Origin: an uncultured Oscillospiraceae bacterium
Lineage (GTDB): Bacteria > Bacillota > Clostridia > Oscillospirales > Oscillospiraceae
Length of the DNA stretch: 32,197 nt
Direction: 5' to 3'
Assembly (NCBI GenBank): GCA_910584045.1
Contig: CAJTYO010000030.1
Coordinates: 1 to 32,197 of the forward strand
In this document: positions 8,630 through 16,325 of the stretch, piece by piece
Position numbering within the stretch: position 1 is the first letter of the stretch
Layout: each line of letters begins with the position of its first letter
The notes under the pieces: generated by a model
Told to the model about the DNA's origin: nothing
The model's database searches: none
Seen by the model: only the letters and a program-made list of their open reading frames with translations
Program-made: the position numbers and the translations under genes

Positions 8630-8659
8630 TTGACAGCAGTGCATTCGATAGAGTATAAT
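8630..8659 (+). promoter_or_regulatory. consensus sigma-A promoter pointing into the MCP gene
   Basis: A perfect TTGACA (8630-8635), an 18-base spacer and a perfect TATAAT (8654-8659). A heptamer CATTCGA occurs on both sides of the -10 box (8642 and 8661), possibly an operator. No recognisable sense gene follows; transcription would enter the MCP gene in antisense. Confidence 0.7.
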
Positions 8660-8718
8660 ACATTCGAATCGACAATGTAATAATGGATACAATATATACC
8701 GACAGAAATGGTAAATAT

Positions 8719-8752
8719 GAACGAGGCATACCGGATACGGTATACCTCGTTC
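8719..8752. terminator. hairpin at the end of the MCP gene
   Basis: 15-bp stem, GAACGAGGCATACCG with CGGTATACCTCGTTC, around a GATA loop. It lies 29 bases beyond the MCP stop on the minus strand and probably ends that transcript. It would also stop or attenuate RNA from the promoter at 8630. T-runs are poor on both sides. Confidence 0.6.
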
Positions 8753-8781
8753 ACAGCGGAATGAGTGTTATGTACGGACGC

Positions 8782-10464
8782 TTACCAGCGGGAATTCTGC
8801 TTCAGACGGAAGGAGCTTACCAGACTCTTGAGCAGACTGGCCTGGGAGGACAGCTCCTCGCTGGCGGCCGCGCTCTCCTCACTGGTGGCGGAGTTGGTCT
8901 GCACCACGGCGGAAATCTGGTCAATCCCATCGGTGACCTGGCCAATGGCAGAGGTCTGTCTCTCCACGGCGTCTACCACAACGGACATCCTGGAGGTCAC
9001 GCCGGCGGCGCTGTCGCTGGTGCGCTGCAGGGACCGCGTGACCTCTCCGACGACGTTGCTGCCCTCGGATACGGCGGCGATGGAGCTCTCGATCAGCCCC
9101 TTGGTGGCCTTGGCGGCCTCGTCGGACTTGTTGGCCAGGTTGCGCACCTCATCGGCTACAACGGCAAAGCCCTTGCCGGCGGAGCCCGCCCGGGCGGCCT
9201 CCACGGCGGCGTTCAGAGCCAGAATATTGGTCTGGAACGCGATGTTTTCAATGGCGGCAATAATCTTGCTGATTTCCTCGGAGGAACTGGAAATTTTCCC
9301 CATGGCAACGTTCAGCTGCTTGACATATTCCACGCTGATGCCCAGCTGTGCGCCGGCCTGATCCACAAACTGGCCGGCCTCTCTGGTGGCCTGAGCGGTC
9401 TGCTTGGCATTTTCGGAGATGCCGCTGACGGTACCGGACAGCTCCTGAACGGAGTTGGCCTGTTCGGCGGCTCCATGGGCCAGGGACTGGGAGCTGTTGG
9501 ATACCTGGTCGGAGCCGGCGGATACCTGACCGGCGCTCTCGCGGATCTGGCTGATCACGTCGCTGAGCTTGGTCTCGATGCTGTCCAGAGAGTCCCGGAT
9601 AGAGACGAAGTCACCCACATAGTTTTGCCGGGTCTCCGCCGTCAGATCACCTCCGGCGATGGACTCCAGAACCTCGGAAATCTCGCCGATATAGGCCCGC
9701 AGACGCTGGATGGTGCCTTCAAAGATCCGGCCCAGTTCGCCAATCTCGTCATTGGAGCGGACGTTGACGCTGATCTCCTCGCCGCTGGTCAGCCCCAGGT
9801 TGCCCTGCTCCAGATATCTGGCCACACGGGTGATTTCAGCCAGAGGGGAGGAGACGGTCTTTTTCAGATAGGCGGCCATAATTCCGACGCATACAACGAT
9901 AACGGCGGCGCTCACCAGCGAGGACATCAGGATGGTCATGAGAATCTGCCGGTTGGCCTCGGCGCTGGAGATGCCGGCGAAGAGCAGACCGTTGATCTGC
10001 CCGGCGGCGTCTCTGGTGGGGACGTAGGAGCAGAGGTACTCCTCGTTCAGAATCTTTGCCCGGCCCACATAGGGCTGCCCCTGCTGGAGCACCGTCTTGG
10101 ACAGGCTGGCGGACAGCTTGGTCCCCACCACGCGCTGTCCGTTCTGAGAAACGGTGGTGTAGGCCCGGGTGTCGCCCTCGAAAATCGTGAATTCACAGTC
10201 CATGTGGCTTTTCAGATCGTCCAGAAGCTGGTTCATATCCGCGTCGGGATCGGTCTGGTTGAGCATGTAGGCCAGCATATTGGTGCCGTCGGTGCAGCGA
10301 TCCTCCAGCATACTTGTGGCCAGACTGCGGAACATGATCACGCACATAGCGACCGCAAAAAATACCGACGCCATCTGCATGATGATGACCACGCCGCCGA
10401 CCTTACGGCCGATTTGTTTCTGCTTTCCGCCCGCACTGCTTTGGGGTAAGGAAATCTGTTTCAT
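8782..10464 (-). CDS. methyl-accepting chemotaxis protein
   Basis: A 560-residue membrane chemoreceptor. A first membrane segment (about residues 24-46) is followed by an extracellular single-Cache-like sensor (about 47-170, ending LLFAGISSAEANRQ). A second membrane segment lies at about 175-198, then HAMP-type sequence (SSPLAEITRVARYLEQGNL and a second helix pair to about 260), and a long signalling coiled coil. The CheA/CheW-binding hairpin tip is IENIAFQTNILALNAAVEAA (about residues 403-422). The ligand is unknown. No other chemotaxis or flagellar gene is in the window, so it is an isolated receptor gene. It has a good upstream promoter and starts with ATG at 10464. Confidence 0.95.
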   Translation of the reverse strand: MKQISLPQSSAGGKQKQIGRKVGGVVIIMQMASVFFAVAMCVIMFRSLATSMLEDRCTDGTNMLAYMLNQTDPDADMNQLLDDLKSHMDCEFTIFEGDTRAYTTVSQNGQRVVGTKLSASLSKTVLQQGQPYVGRAKILNEEYLCSYVPTRDAAGQINGLLFAGISSAEANRQILMTILMSSLVSAAVIVVCVGIMAAYLKKTVSSPLAEITRVARYLEQGNLGLTSGEEISVNVRSNDEIGELGRIFEGTIQRLRAYIGEISEVLESIAGGDLTAETRQNYVGDFVSIRDSLDSIETKLSDVISQIRESAGQVSAGSDQVSNSSQSLAHGAAEQANSVQELSGTVSGISENAKQTAQATREAGQFVDQAGAQLGISVEYVKQLNVAMGKISSSSEEISKIIAAIENIAFQTNILALNAAVEAARAGSAGKGFAVVADEVRNLANKSDEAAKATKGLIESSIAAVSEGSNVVGEVTRSLQRTSDSAAGVTSRMSVVVDAVERQTSAIGQVTDGIDQISAVVQTNSATSEESAAASEELSSQASLLKSLVSSFRLKQNSRW

Positions 10465-10522
10465 GTTTGTTCACTCCATCTGTCATAATTGATTAAAAAT
10501 GGGCGCATGACCCAGCCAATCA

Positions 10523-10551
10523 ATTATACTAATCGGAGGAGTTTTTTGCAA
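10523..10551 (-). promoter_or_regulatory. promoter of the MCP gene
   Basis: On the minus strand: TTGCAA (10551-10546), a 17-base spacer and a perfect TATAAT (10528-10523), about 60 bases before the MCP start. Confidence 0.7.
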
Positions 10552-10629
10552 GTCCTTTTTTCATGGTTTCCGCGTGGAAAATGGGGAATGGATTTGTGGA
10601 GTATAATCAAAAAACACAGGAGGTCCACT

Positions 10630-11151
10630 ATGAAAGAAACAGCTCGAACAACACGGAAAAAATGGGTTTTGCCGGCCTGCGCGGCAGGGGTGGCGCTGCT
10701 GCTGGCGGCAGGGGCGTACTTTTTTGCAATGCGCGGTCCAGACGATTCGCTGGAGCTGGCGGACAACGCGACCATGGGCGTTTTGCCGGGCATCGACCTG
10801 GCCCAGCGGCAGGCCGAGCTTCAGGCGCTGTTGGATGAGAGCATGATCGCATTTTCCATCAACACCAGCCCCGTTTTCGCCTCGGGCAGCTCCGAGGGGA
10901 ATCTGATGCTGGAAAATCCGGAGAACAACGCGAAGCTGCTGGTGGTGGAAATTTACAGGGACGATACGGGGGAGATGATCTATCAGTCCAAAGCGCTCCC
11001 CGTGGGTTCCTACATCGAGAACGTGGCCCTGGATAAGGTGCTGGACCCGGGGGAGTACCCGGCTACCGCCTACTTCAAGGGCTATAGGGAGGACGACCAC
11101 AGCTACATCGGGCAGGCCGGCGCGGCCATTAACATCTCCGTCCTCAGCTGA
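10630..11151 (+). CDS. membrane-anchored extracellular protein, unknown function
   Basis: A 173-residue protein with a short basic N-terminus and one membrane anchor or uncleaved signal (WVLPACAAGVALLLAAGAYF, about residues 12-31). A ~140-residue outside part follows with a beta-sandwich look (NAKLLVVEIYRDDTGEMIYQ, then VLDPGEYPATAYFKGY). The Cys in the membrane segment is not in a convincing lipobox. The ATG at 10630 has AGGAGG 8 bases upstream; a TATAAT at 10602-10607 without a clear -35 may drive it. A second secreted protein gene follows after 51 bases, and the pair probably forms an operon. Confidence 0.75.
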   Translation: MKETARTTRKKWVLPACAAGVALLLAAGAYFFAMRGPDDSLELADNATMGVLPGIDLAQRQAELQALLDESMIAFSINTSPVFASGSSEGNLMLENPENNAKLLVVEIYRDDTGEMIYQSKALPVGSYIENVALDKVLDPGEYPATAYFKGYREDDHSYIGQAGAAINISVLS

Positions 11152-11202
11152 CAGCGGACCACCCTTTACAGATACAAGCGCGATAAAAAGGAGAAATGCT
11201 GC

Positions 11203-11808
11203 ATGAAAAAGAAAATGCTTATCAGCGCTCTGGCGGTCATGTTAGTTGCCGGCGTGCTTATGTCCGGAAGCTATGCCGCGGCCTCCGACGGTATCGTTGG
11301 CTACGCGGTGGAGGCCTATCAGGATGAGGACATCCCCATTGGCTCCTCCAACGAGGTGACCATGGTGGGTACTGTCGAGCCGACCATTATGTCGGTAACT
11401 ATGCCCACCTATGTCCCATTCCACATTAGCCGCTCCGTGCAGGGCGACAATAAGGTGATTTCCCCGCGCATCAACATCATCAACAACTCCAGCATCCCGG
11501 TGAGTCTGGACGTGGTATACACCGCCGTGGATCTGAGCCGGCTTCCGGGTGCGGCCTGGGCCATCGGACCCGTTGTTGACTCGAACCAGATCGCCATTGG
11601 CCTTCAGCCCGAGTCCCTGGCAAACCAGATGCCCACCACACTGGAGCAGACCAGATGGCTCGTGGACAATATGGCGCAGAATGTCAACATCATTTCCCTG
11701 AGCGCTTATGACAGCTCCGCGATCTATGTTGTGGGCACGTTGGGCAGCGCGGTCCCGGAGAACGAGTCCTTCACCGTCACGCCTACTTTTGTTGTGCGTG
11801 AGGCGTGA
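11203..11808 (+). CDS. secreted protein, unknown function
   Basis: A 201-residue exported protein with a classic signal peptide (MKKKMLISALAVMLVAGVL, cleavage probably near SYAAA). The mature part is rich in beta-strand, Val, Ser, Thr and Asn: a repeated-looking 'VGTVEPTIMSVTMPTYVPFHI' and 'PRINIINNSSIPVSLDVVY' strand pattern suggests a surface or matrix-type beta-sandwich. No sorting signal, cysteine pair or catalytic motif is seen. AAGGAG lies 7 bases upstream of the ATG. A strong terminator follows. With the preceding anchored protein it may form a two-component surface structure (inference only). Confidence 0.8.
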   Translation: MKKKMLISALAVMLVAGVLMSGSYAAASDGIVGYAVEAYQDEDIPIGSSNEVTMVGTVEPTIMSVTMPTYVPFHISRSVQGDNKVISPRINIINNSSIPVSLDVVYTAVDLSRLPGAAWAIGPVVDSNQIAIGLQPESLANQMPTTLEQTRWLVDNMAQNVNIISLSAYDSSAIYVVGTLGSAVPENESFTVTPTFVVREA

Positions 11809-11878
11809 TCTCCGCGCTTTTGCGGGGGAAACGATCAAGTAGAAAGAAAAAACCATGCTGTATCTGTAAATGTTGGCA

Positions 11879-11910
11879 GGCGGCCGGGAGGAACATCCCG
11901 GCCGCCTTTA
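11879..11910 (+). terminator. terminator after the secreted-protein pair
   Basis: Perfect 11-bp stem, GGCGGCCGGGA (11879-11889) with TCCCGGCCGCC (11896-11906), then TTTAT. Confidence 0.8.
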
Positions 11911-12043
11911 TGCCAATTTAACAAGTATGGTTTTTGTGCTTGGGGCGGATACGATCCGGCTGTGCGAAACCCGTTGGGTTTTTGTCAGATGAATCCTGCA
12001 AATACCGACGGGAACAAGGGGCACGGTCGCGAGCGGGAGGGAC

Positions 12044-13354
12044 CTATCTCTCCATCTTCCAGTACTGCACGCTGTAGGGCGGCAGCTCGCTGCCGCCTCC
12101 GAAGTCGTGCGTCTCCCCGGTGACGAGATCAACAGCCATCCCGCACCCCGCGTCGAAATGGGCAGTGTACGCTGCGCTGTCGGCGTTGACCGCTACCAGC
12201 ACCCGCTCGCCGTCGCAGGCCCGCTCAAAAATGATCTGCCGGTTGGTCAGCACCACATTGCGGTAGGAGCCATAGCACAGCGCCCTGCTGCCCTTATGGG
12301 CGGCGGAAAGCCTGGCGATGAAATCCGTCAGCGCAGTGCGCTCCGGCCTCTCGACGGCGGGGCGGAGGGCCGCGTCGCCCTGGCTCTTCCGGCCCTCGAG
12401 CCCCCACTCGCTGCCGTAGTATACGGCCGGAACGCCGGGCATTCCAAACAGAATGCCGTAGGCGGGGCGGAGATGGTCCTTGTTGGTCAGAATACTGGCG
12501 ATACGTTCCACATCGTGGTTGTCCAGGAAGCTGAGAAGATGCTTCCCCTTGTAGAGAGTCCAGTTCTCGGGTCCGAACTGGCGGGCCAGGGAGTGGCCGA
12601 TCTCAAAGAGATTCATGGAATTGAAGCTGGACCACAGGCCCTTGTAGCACTCATAGTTGGTGACGGAGTGGCAGGCGCCGTCGTTCATCCAGCGGTTGTA
12701 ATCCCCGTGAAGGGTCTCGCCCATGAGGACAAAGTCCGGCTTGAGCTGGTTGGCAAACTCACGCAGCTGCCGCAGGTAGTCCGGAGAGAGACAGTACGCT
12801 ACATCCAGCCGCAGGCCGTCGATATCAAACTGCTCCACCCAGGAACGGATGGCCTCAAACTGGTGGCGCACCACGTCGGGATGGCCCAGATTCAGCTTCA
12901 CCAGCTCGTAGTGGCCCTCCCACGCCTCGTACCAAAAGCCGTCGTTATAACCGGTATTGCCGCCGAAATCCACGCGGAACCAGTCCTTGTACGGGCTGTC
13001 CCACTTCTTTTCCTGCACGTCCCGGAAGGCCCAGAAGCCCCGGCCCACGTGGTTGAAAACACCGTCCAGCATCACCCGCAGTCCGGCGGCGTGGAGGGCG
13101 TCGCAGACCTGCTTAAAGTCCTCGTTTGTGCCCAGGCGGCAGTCGATATGAGAATAATCCCGGGTGTCATAGCCGTGCTTGTCGCTGTCAAAAACGGGGT
13201 TAAAGAGGACCGTGTCCGCGCCCGTGCCCTTGATATGCTCGATCCAGTCCAGCACGCGGAGAATCCGATGTGAACTCTCGCCGTCGTTGTATTCCGGCGC
13301 ACCGCACAGGCCCAGGGGATAGATTTGATAGATGACTGCCTCGTCAAACCACAT
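12044..13354 (-). CDS. GH13 alpha-amylase family glycoside hydrolase
   Basis: A 436-residue alpha-glucan hydrolase or transglycosidase. All four GH13 motifs are present: DGVFNHVG (region I), GLRLDVAY with the nucleophile Asp184, MGETLHGD with the acid/base Glu213, and FLDNHDVERI with the transition-state Asp281. A short C-terminal beta domain (VLVAVNADSA to SVQYWKMER) ends the protein. There is no signal peptide, so it should act inside the cell on maltodextrins or glycogen-type oligosaccharides; subfamily is uncertain (neopullulanase/cyclomaltodextrinase-like). The start at 13354 has AAAGGAAAG upstream; an upstream extension would only overlap the thioesterase gene. It follows that gene by 32 bases and probably shares its transcript. 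Confidence 0.93.
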   Translation of the reverse strand: MWFDEAVIYQIYPLGLCGAPEYNDGESSHRILRVLDWIEHIKGTGADTVLFNPVFDSDKHGYDTRDYSHIDCRLGTNEDFKQVCDALHAAGLRVMLDGVFNHVGRGFWAFRDVQEKKWDSPYKDWFRVDFGGNTGYNDGFWYEAWEGHYELVKLNLGHPDVVRHQFEAIRSWVEQFDIDGLRLDVAYCLSPDYLRQLREFANQLKPDFVLMGETLHGDYNRWMNDGACHSVTNYECYKGLWSSFNSMNLFEIGHSLARQFGPENWTLYKGKHLLSFLDNHDVERIASILTNKDHLRPAYGILFGMPGVPAVYYGSEWGLEGRKSQGDAALRPAVERPERTALTDFIARLSAAHKGSRALCYGSYRNVVLTNRQIIFERACDGERVLVAVNADSAAYTAHFDAGCGMAVDLVTGETHDFGGGSELPPYSVQYWKMER

Positions 13355-13386
13355 AGTATTGTCTTTCCTTTCTGTTGTTGGGGTGG

Positions 13387-14124
13387 TCAGTAGAACCATA
13401 TGAACGCATGGTGCGTCGTCTTTCCGCTGCTCTCGCTCTGAATCTCCACCTGGTGCTTCCCGTCCGCCGTCAGAGAGTACAGGCATCGGATGTGTGTGCC
13501 CAGCAGAATCTGGCGGCGGAAAGAGATCTCAACCGTAGAGGGAAGACTGCCGTAGACCGCCTCCGGCAGGGCCTCCACAGCGTAGTCCAGGTAGTGGAGA
13601 TTGTTGACATGGTGGTTGGTATCGATGTCCCGGCGGCCCACCGTCGTTTCGAAGGCGGCGGGCGTGCCCTCCGGGGTCGTACCGTTGTTGGCGGGGGAAA
13701 CGCCGTCAAAGACCGAGAGGTCGTCCAGTTGGGGCTCGTAGGCGGCGCGGATGGCGGCATCCACCCGTGTGAGGCGGCCCGTGACCGTACTCATCAGCAC
13801 CCATCGGCTGGAGCCCCGGGCTACCAGACGGTCCCCGTTCCAGATCAGGAAGTCCCGGTCCGAGAGAAAGCCGTCCAAGGTCCGGGGCCAGGTTTCCACA
13901 CGCAGCGCCGCGCGCCAGAGAGGGCGCTCGAGCAGCTCGACGCGCCAGCCGGTAAGAATCCAGTGGACCTTAGTGCTGGGAGCGTCCTTCAGACCGAAGC
14001 CCACATCGTCGGAGGCCACGGAGGCCGCCTCCTGCAAAATCCGCAGCAGACCCTGGTGGTTCAGCCGCTGGTCCGGGCCGATGTCGGAATAGGCGGCGTT
14101 GGTTTCGTAGATATAGTGGGACGT
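13387..14124 (-). CDS. acyl-ACP thioesterase, apparent ACG start
   Basis: Hydrolyses acyl-ACP to free fatty acid. The double hot-dog fold is supported by WILTGWRVELLERP and RDFLIWNGDRLVARGSSRW in the first half. The second half has DIDTNHHVNNLHYLDYA, carrying the N-x-H and Asn active-site pattern. The full protein (245 residues) is only obtained by starting at an ACG codon at 14124. AGGAGG lies exactly 7 bases upstream of it, an in-frame TAA lies six codons before it, and no ATG/GTG/TTG occurs between them. The next usable canonical start (TTG, 14037) would remove 29 residues including the family-like YIYETNAAYSDIG. A consensus promoter lies upstream. The gene is either started at ACG, crippled by an ATG-to-ACG change, or a sequencing error. 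Confidence 0.85.
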   Translation of the reverse strand, partial: TSHYIYETNAAYSDIGPDQRLNHQGLLRILQEAASVASDDVGFGLKDAPSTKVHWILTGWRVELLERPLWRAALRVETWPRTLDGFLSDRDFLIWNGDRLVARGSSRWVLMSTVTGRLTRVDAAIRAAYEPQLDDLSVFDGVSPANNGTTPEGTPAAFETTVGRRDIDTNHHVNNLHYLDYAVEALPEAVYGSLPSTVEISFRRQILLGTHIRCLYSLTADGKHQVEIQSESSGKTTHHAFIWFY

Positions 14125-14156
14125 AGCGATCCCTCCTGTTTGTTATGGTGCCCCCT

Positions 14157-14185
14157 ATTGTACTCTGAAACGGAGAGGATGTCAA
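14157..14185 (-). promoter_or_regulatory. promoter of the thioesterase-amylase operon
   Basis: On the minus strand: perfect TTGACA (14185-14180), a 17-base spacer and TACAAT (14162-14157), about 33 bases before the presumed start. Confidence 0.8.
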
Positions 14186-14306
14186 AGAGAATTTCCGAGG
14201 GACGGCATACTTGCAAAAAAAGTGGAAACGTGGTAAGCTTTTCGGGAAAAGCGGACATGCGCAGGCTGTTGGGCGGAGCGCGGTATCATTATTGAGGAGT
14301 TTTTGT

Positions 14307-15065
14307 ATGAATGAAAAGGCAATCCTGGAGTTGCTGGAGCGGGTGCGCTCCGGCGAGGTCCCGCCGGAGATGGCCGCCTCGCGGCTGAGCCGGAGCAGTT
14401 ACGAGGACCTGGGCTATGCCAAGGTGGACCACCACAGAAGCGCCCGGCAGGGTGCGCCCGAGGTCATCTTCGGCCAGGGGAAGACCGCGGAGCAGATCGA
14501 GGGTATTGTGAAGGCCATGATCGAGGGAGGGGCGGGCAACATTATCATCACCCGGCTGTCGGAGGAGAAGGAGGCCCGGCTGCGGGGCAGGTTCCCCTGC
14601 CGCTACTCCGCTCAGGCCCGGCTGGCGGTGGCAAACCCGGTGGAGCGGACGCTGAGCGGACGGATTGCCGTGGTCTCCGCGGGGACCAGCGATCTGGCAG
14701 TGTGCGAGGAGGCGGCCCTAACCGCCGAGGCCCTGGGCAGCCGGGTGGACCGGGTGTACGACGCGGGCGTGGCGGGGCTGCACCGCCTGCTGGGCTCCCT
14801 GGAGATCCTGGAGGGAGCCCGGTGCATCGTCGCCGTGGCGGGCATGGAGGGGGCGCTGCCCAGCGTGGTGGGCGGACTGGTGAGCTGTCCCGTTATAGCC
14901 GTGCCCACCAGCGTGGGATACGGGGCTAACCTGGGCGGGCTGGCGGCGCTGCTGGCCATGCTGAACTCCTGTGCCAGCGGGGTCAGCGTGGTGAACATTG
15001 ACAACGGCTTCGGCGCGGGCTTTCTGGCCCACAGGATCAATCAGATGAGGGGGATTGGGGAATGA
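14307..15065 (+). CDS. larB: nickel pincer cofactor biosynthesis protein LarB
   Basis: Carboxylates and hydrolyses nicotinic acid adenine dinucleotide, the first step in making the nickel-pincer nucleotide cofactor used by lactate racemase and relatives. The 252-residue protein has the LarB/AIR-carboxylase-like fold: an N-terminal YEDLGYAKVDHHRSARQG, the nucleotide-binding GRIAVVSAGTSDLAVCEEA and the C-terminal VPTSVGYGANLGGLAALLAM followed by NIDNGFGAGF. ATG 14307 has GAGGAG 7 bases upstream; a longer reading frame from 14211 has no such signal. The stop overlaps the larC ATG. Its promoter is not obvious; a weak TTGCAA/TAAGCT pair lies near 14213-14241. Confidence 0.95.
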   Translation: MNEKAILELLERVRSGEVPPEMAASRLSRSSYEDLGYAKVDHHRSARQGAPEVIFGQGKTAEQIEGIVKAMIEGGAGNIIITRLSEEKEARLRGRFPCRYSAQARLAVANPVERTLSGRIAVVSAGTSDLAVCEEAALTAEALGSRVDRVYDAGVAGLHRLLGSLEILEGARCIVAVAGMEGALPSVVGGLVSCPVIAVPTSVGYGANLGGLAALLAMLNSCASGVSVVNIDNGFGAGFLAHRINQMRGIGE

Positions 15066-16240
15066 GGACAGTCTATTTTGAGTGCGCCATGGGTGCGGCG
15101 GGCGATATGCTCATGGGGGCATTGTATGAGCTGTGTTCGGAGAAGGAGCGGTTCCTGCGGGATATGAACGCCCTGCTCCCCGGCGTGACGCTGGAGGCGG
15201 AGCGCGTCCGGCGGCAGGGAATCGCCGGGACCCACATGCGGGTGGCAATCCATGGGCGGGAAGAAGGACACCCTCATCACCATGAGAACCATCACGAGCA
15301 CCGCTCTCTGACGGACATTGCGTCGATGCTCGAGGGCTTCCCCCTGCCGGAGAGCGTGCGAAAGCGGGCCGGGGAGGTCTACGCCCTTATCGCCCAGGCG
15401 GAATCCGCCGCCCACGGCGTGGACGTGGGCGAGGTCCACTTCCACGAGGTAGGGGCGCTGGACGCGGTAATGGATGTGACCGGGGTGTGCTATTTAATGG
15501 AGCTGCTCGCCCCGGATCGGGTGTGCGCATCCCCCGTCGCCGTGGGCAGCGGAACGGTGCGCACAGCCCATGGGCTGCTGCCCGTGCCGGCTCCGGCCAC
15601 GGCATGGCTCCTCAGCGGCGTACCGGTGCGGACAGGGGATGTGGAGGCCGAGCTGTGTACGCCCACCGGCGCGGCGCTGCTGCGGACCTTTGTGACGGAC
15701 TGGGGGGCGCTGCCGGACGGAGTGGTTCAGGACTGCGGCTATGGCTGTGGGACCAAGGATTTCGTGCGGGCCAACTGCGTGCGGGCCTTTCTGGTGGATG
15801 CTCAGGGGGAGGGCGAGGGACCCAACGACGTGGTGACGGAGCTGAAGGCCAACATTGACGATATGACCGGCGAAGCGCTGGGGTTTGCCATGGAGCGGCT
15901 CTTAGAGGCGGGGGCGCTGGATGTGGCCTACATTCCGGCGCATATGAAGAAAGACCGCCCCGGCGTGGTGCTGGTCTGCCTGTGCCGCCCCGGGGACGGG
16001 GACAGGCTGGCGAAGGAAATTTTAAAGCACACCAGCACCTTCGGCGTCCGGCGGACGGACTGTCTGCGGTATGCGATGAAGGTTTCGTCGGAACGGGTGG
16101 AGACGGCGTTCGGACCTGTGGCGAGGAAGACCGGGGAGGGCTATGGCCAGGTCAAGAGTAAGCCGGAGTATGAGGAGCTAGCCGGCGCCGCAAGGAGGGG
16201 CGGCGTGTCGCTGGCGGAGGTGCAAAAGCACATGCCGTAG
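15062..16240 (+). CDS. larC: nickel insertion protein LarC (single-ORF form)
   Basis: A CTP-dependent cyclometallase that inserts nickel into the pincer cofactor. The 392-residue protein starts with the family signature YFECAMGAAGDMLMGALYEL. A His-rich stretch lies at about residues 75-87 (GHPHHHENHHEHR), typical of nickel handling. VHFHEVGALDAVMDV follows at about 127-141, then the C-terminal domain with ELKANIDDMTGEALGFAMERL. In Lactiplantibacillus larC is split by a programmed frameshift; here it is one continuous frame. It is translationally coupled to larB (ATGA). LarE and LarA are not in the window, so the apoenzyme must be elsewhere. A strong terminator follows. Confidence 0.95.
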   Translation: MRTVYFECAMGAAGDMLMGALYELCSEKERFLRDMNALLPGVTLEAERVRRQGIAGTHMRVAIHGREEGHPHHHENHHEHRSLTDIASMLEGFPLPESVRKRAGEVYALIAQAESAAHGVDVGEVHFHEVGALDAVMDVTGVCYLMELLAPDRVCASPVAVGSGTVRTAHGLLPVPAPATAWLLSGVPVRTGDVEAELCTPTGAALLRTFVTDWGALPDGVVQDCGYGCGTKDFVRANCVRAFLVDAQGEGEGPNDVVTELKANIDDMTGEALGFAMERLLEAGALDVAYIPAHMKKDRPGVVLVCLCRPGDGDRLAKEILKHTSTFGVRRTDCLRYAMKVSSERVETAFGPVARKTGEGYGQVKSKPEYEELAGAARRGGVSLAEVQKHMP

Positions 16241-16280
16241 GCGGGCGGGGAGCGCCGGACACGGGCTTTTTATCAATTTG

Positions 16281-16317
16281 CGGCGGTCCTGACCCGCGAG
16301 GTCAGGACCGCCGTTTT
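16281..16317. terminator. bidirectional terminator between larC and the AraC-type gene
   Basis: Perfect 13-bp stem, CGGCGGTCCTGAC (16281-16293) with GTCAGGACCGCCG (16301-16313), followed by TTTT on the plus strand. It lies between two converging genes, so it probably serves both. Confidence 0.85.
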
Positions 16318-16325
16318 GCGTCTCC

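Noticed and set aside
8683..10449. 588-codon open frame on the plus strand, antisense to the MCP gene, with a promoter upstream
   Set aside because: Gly/Leu-rich low-complexity translation with no family resemblance; it is the typical shadow of a GC-rich gene. There is no Shine-Dalgarno before its ATG. The promoter itself is kept as a finding.
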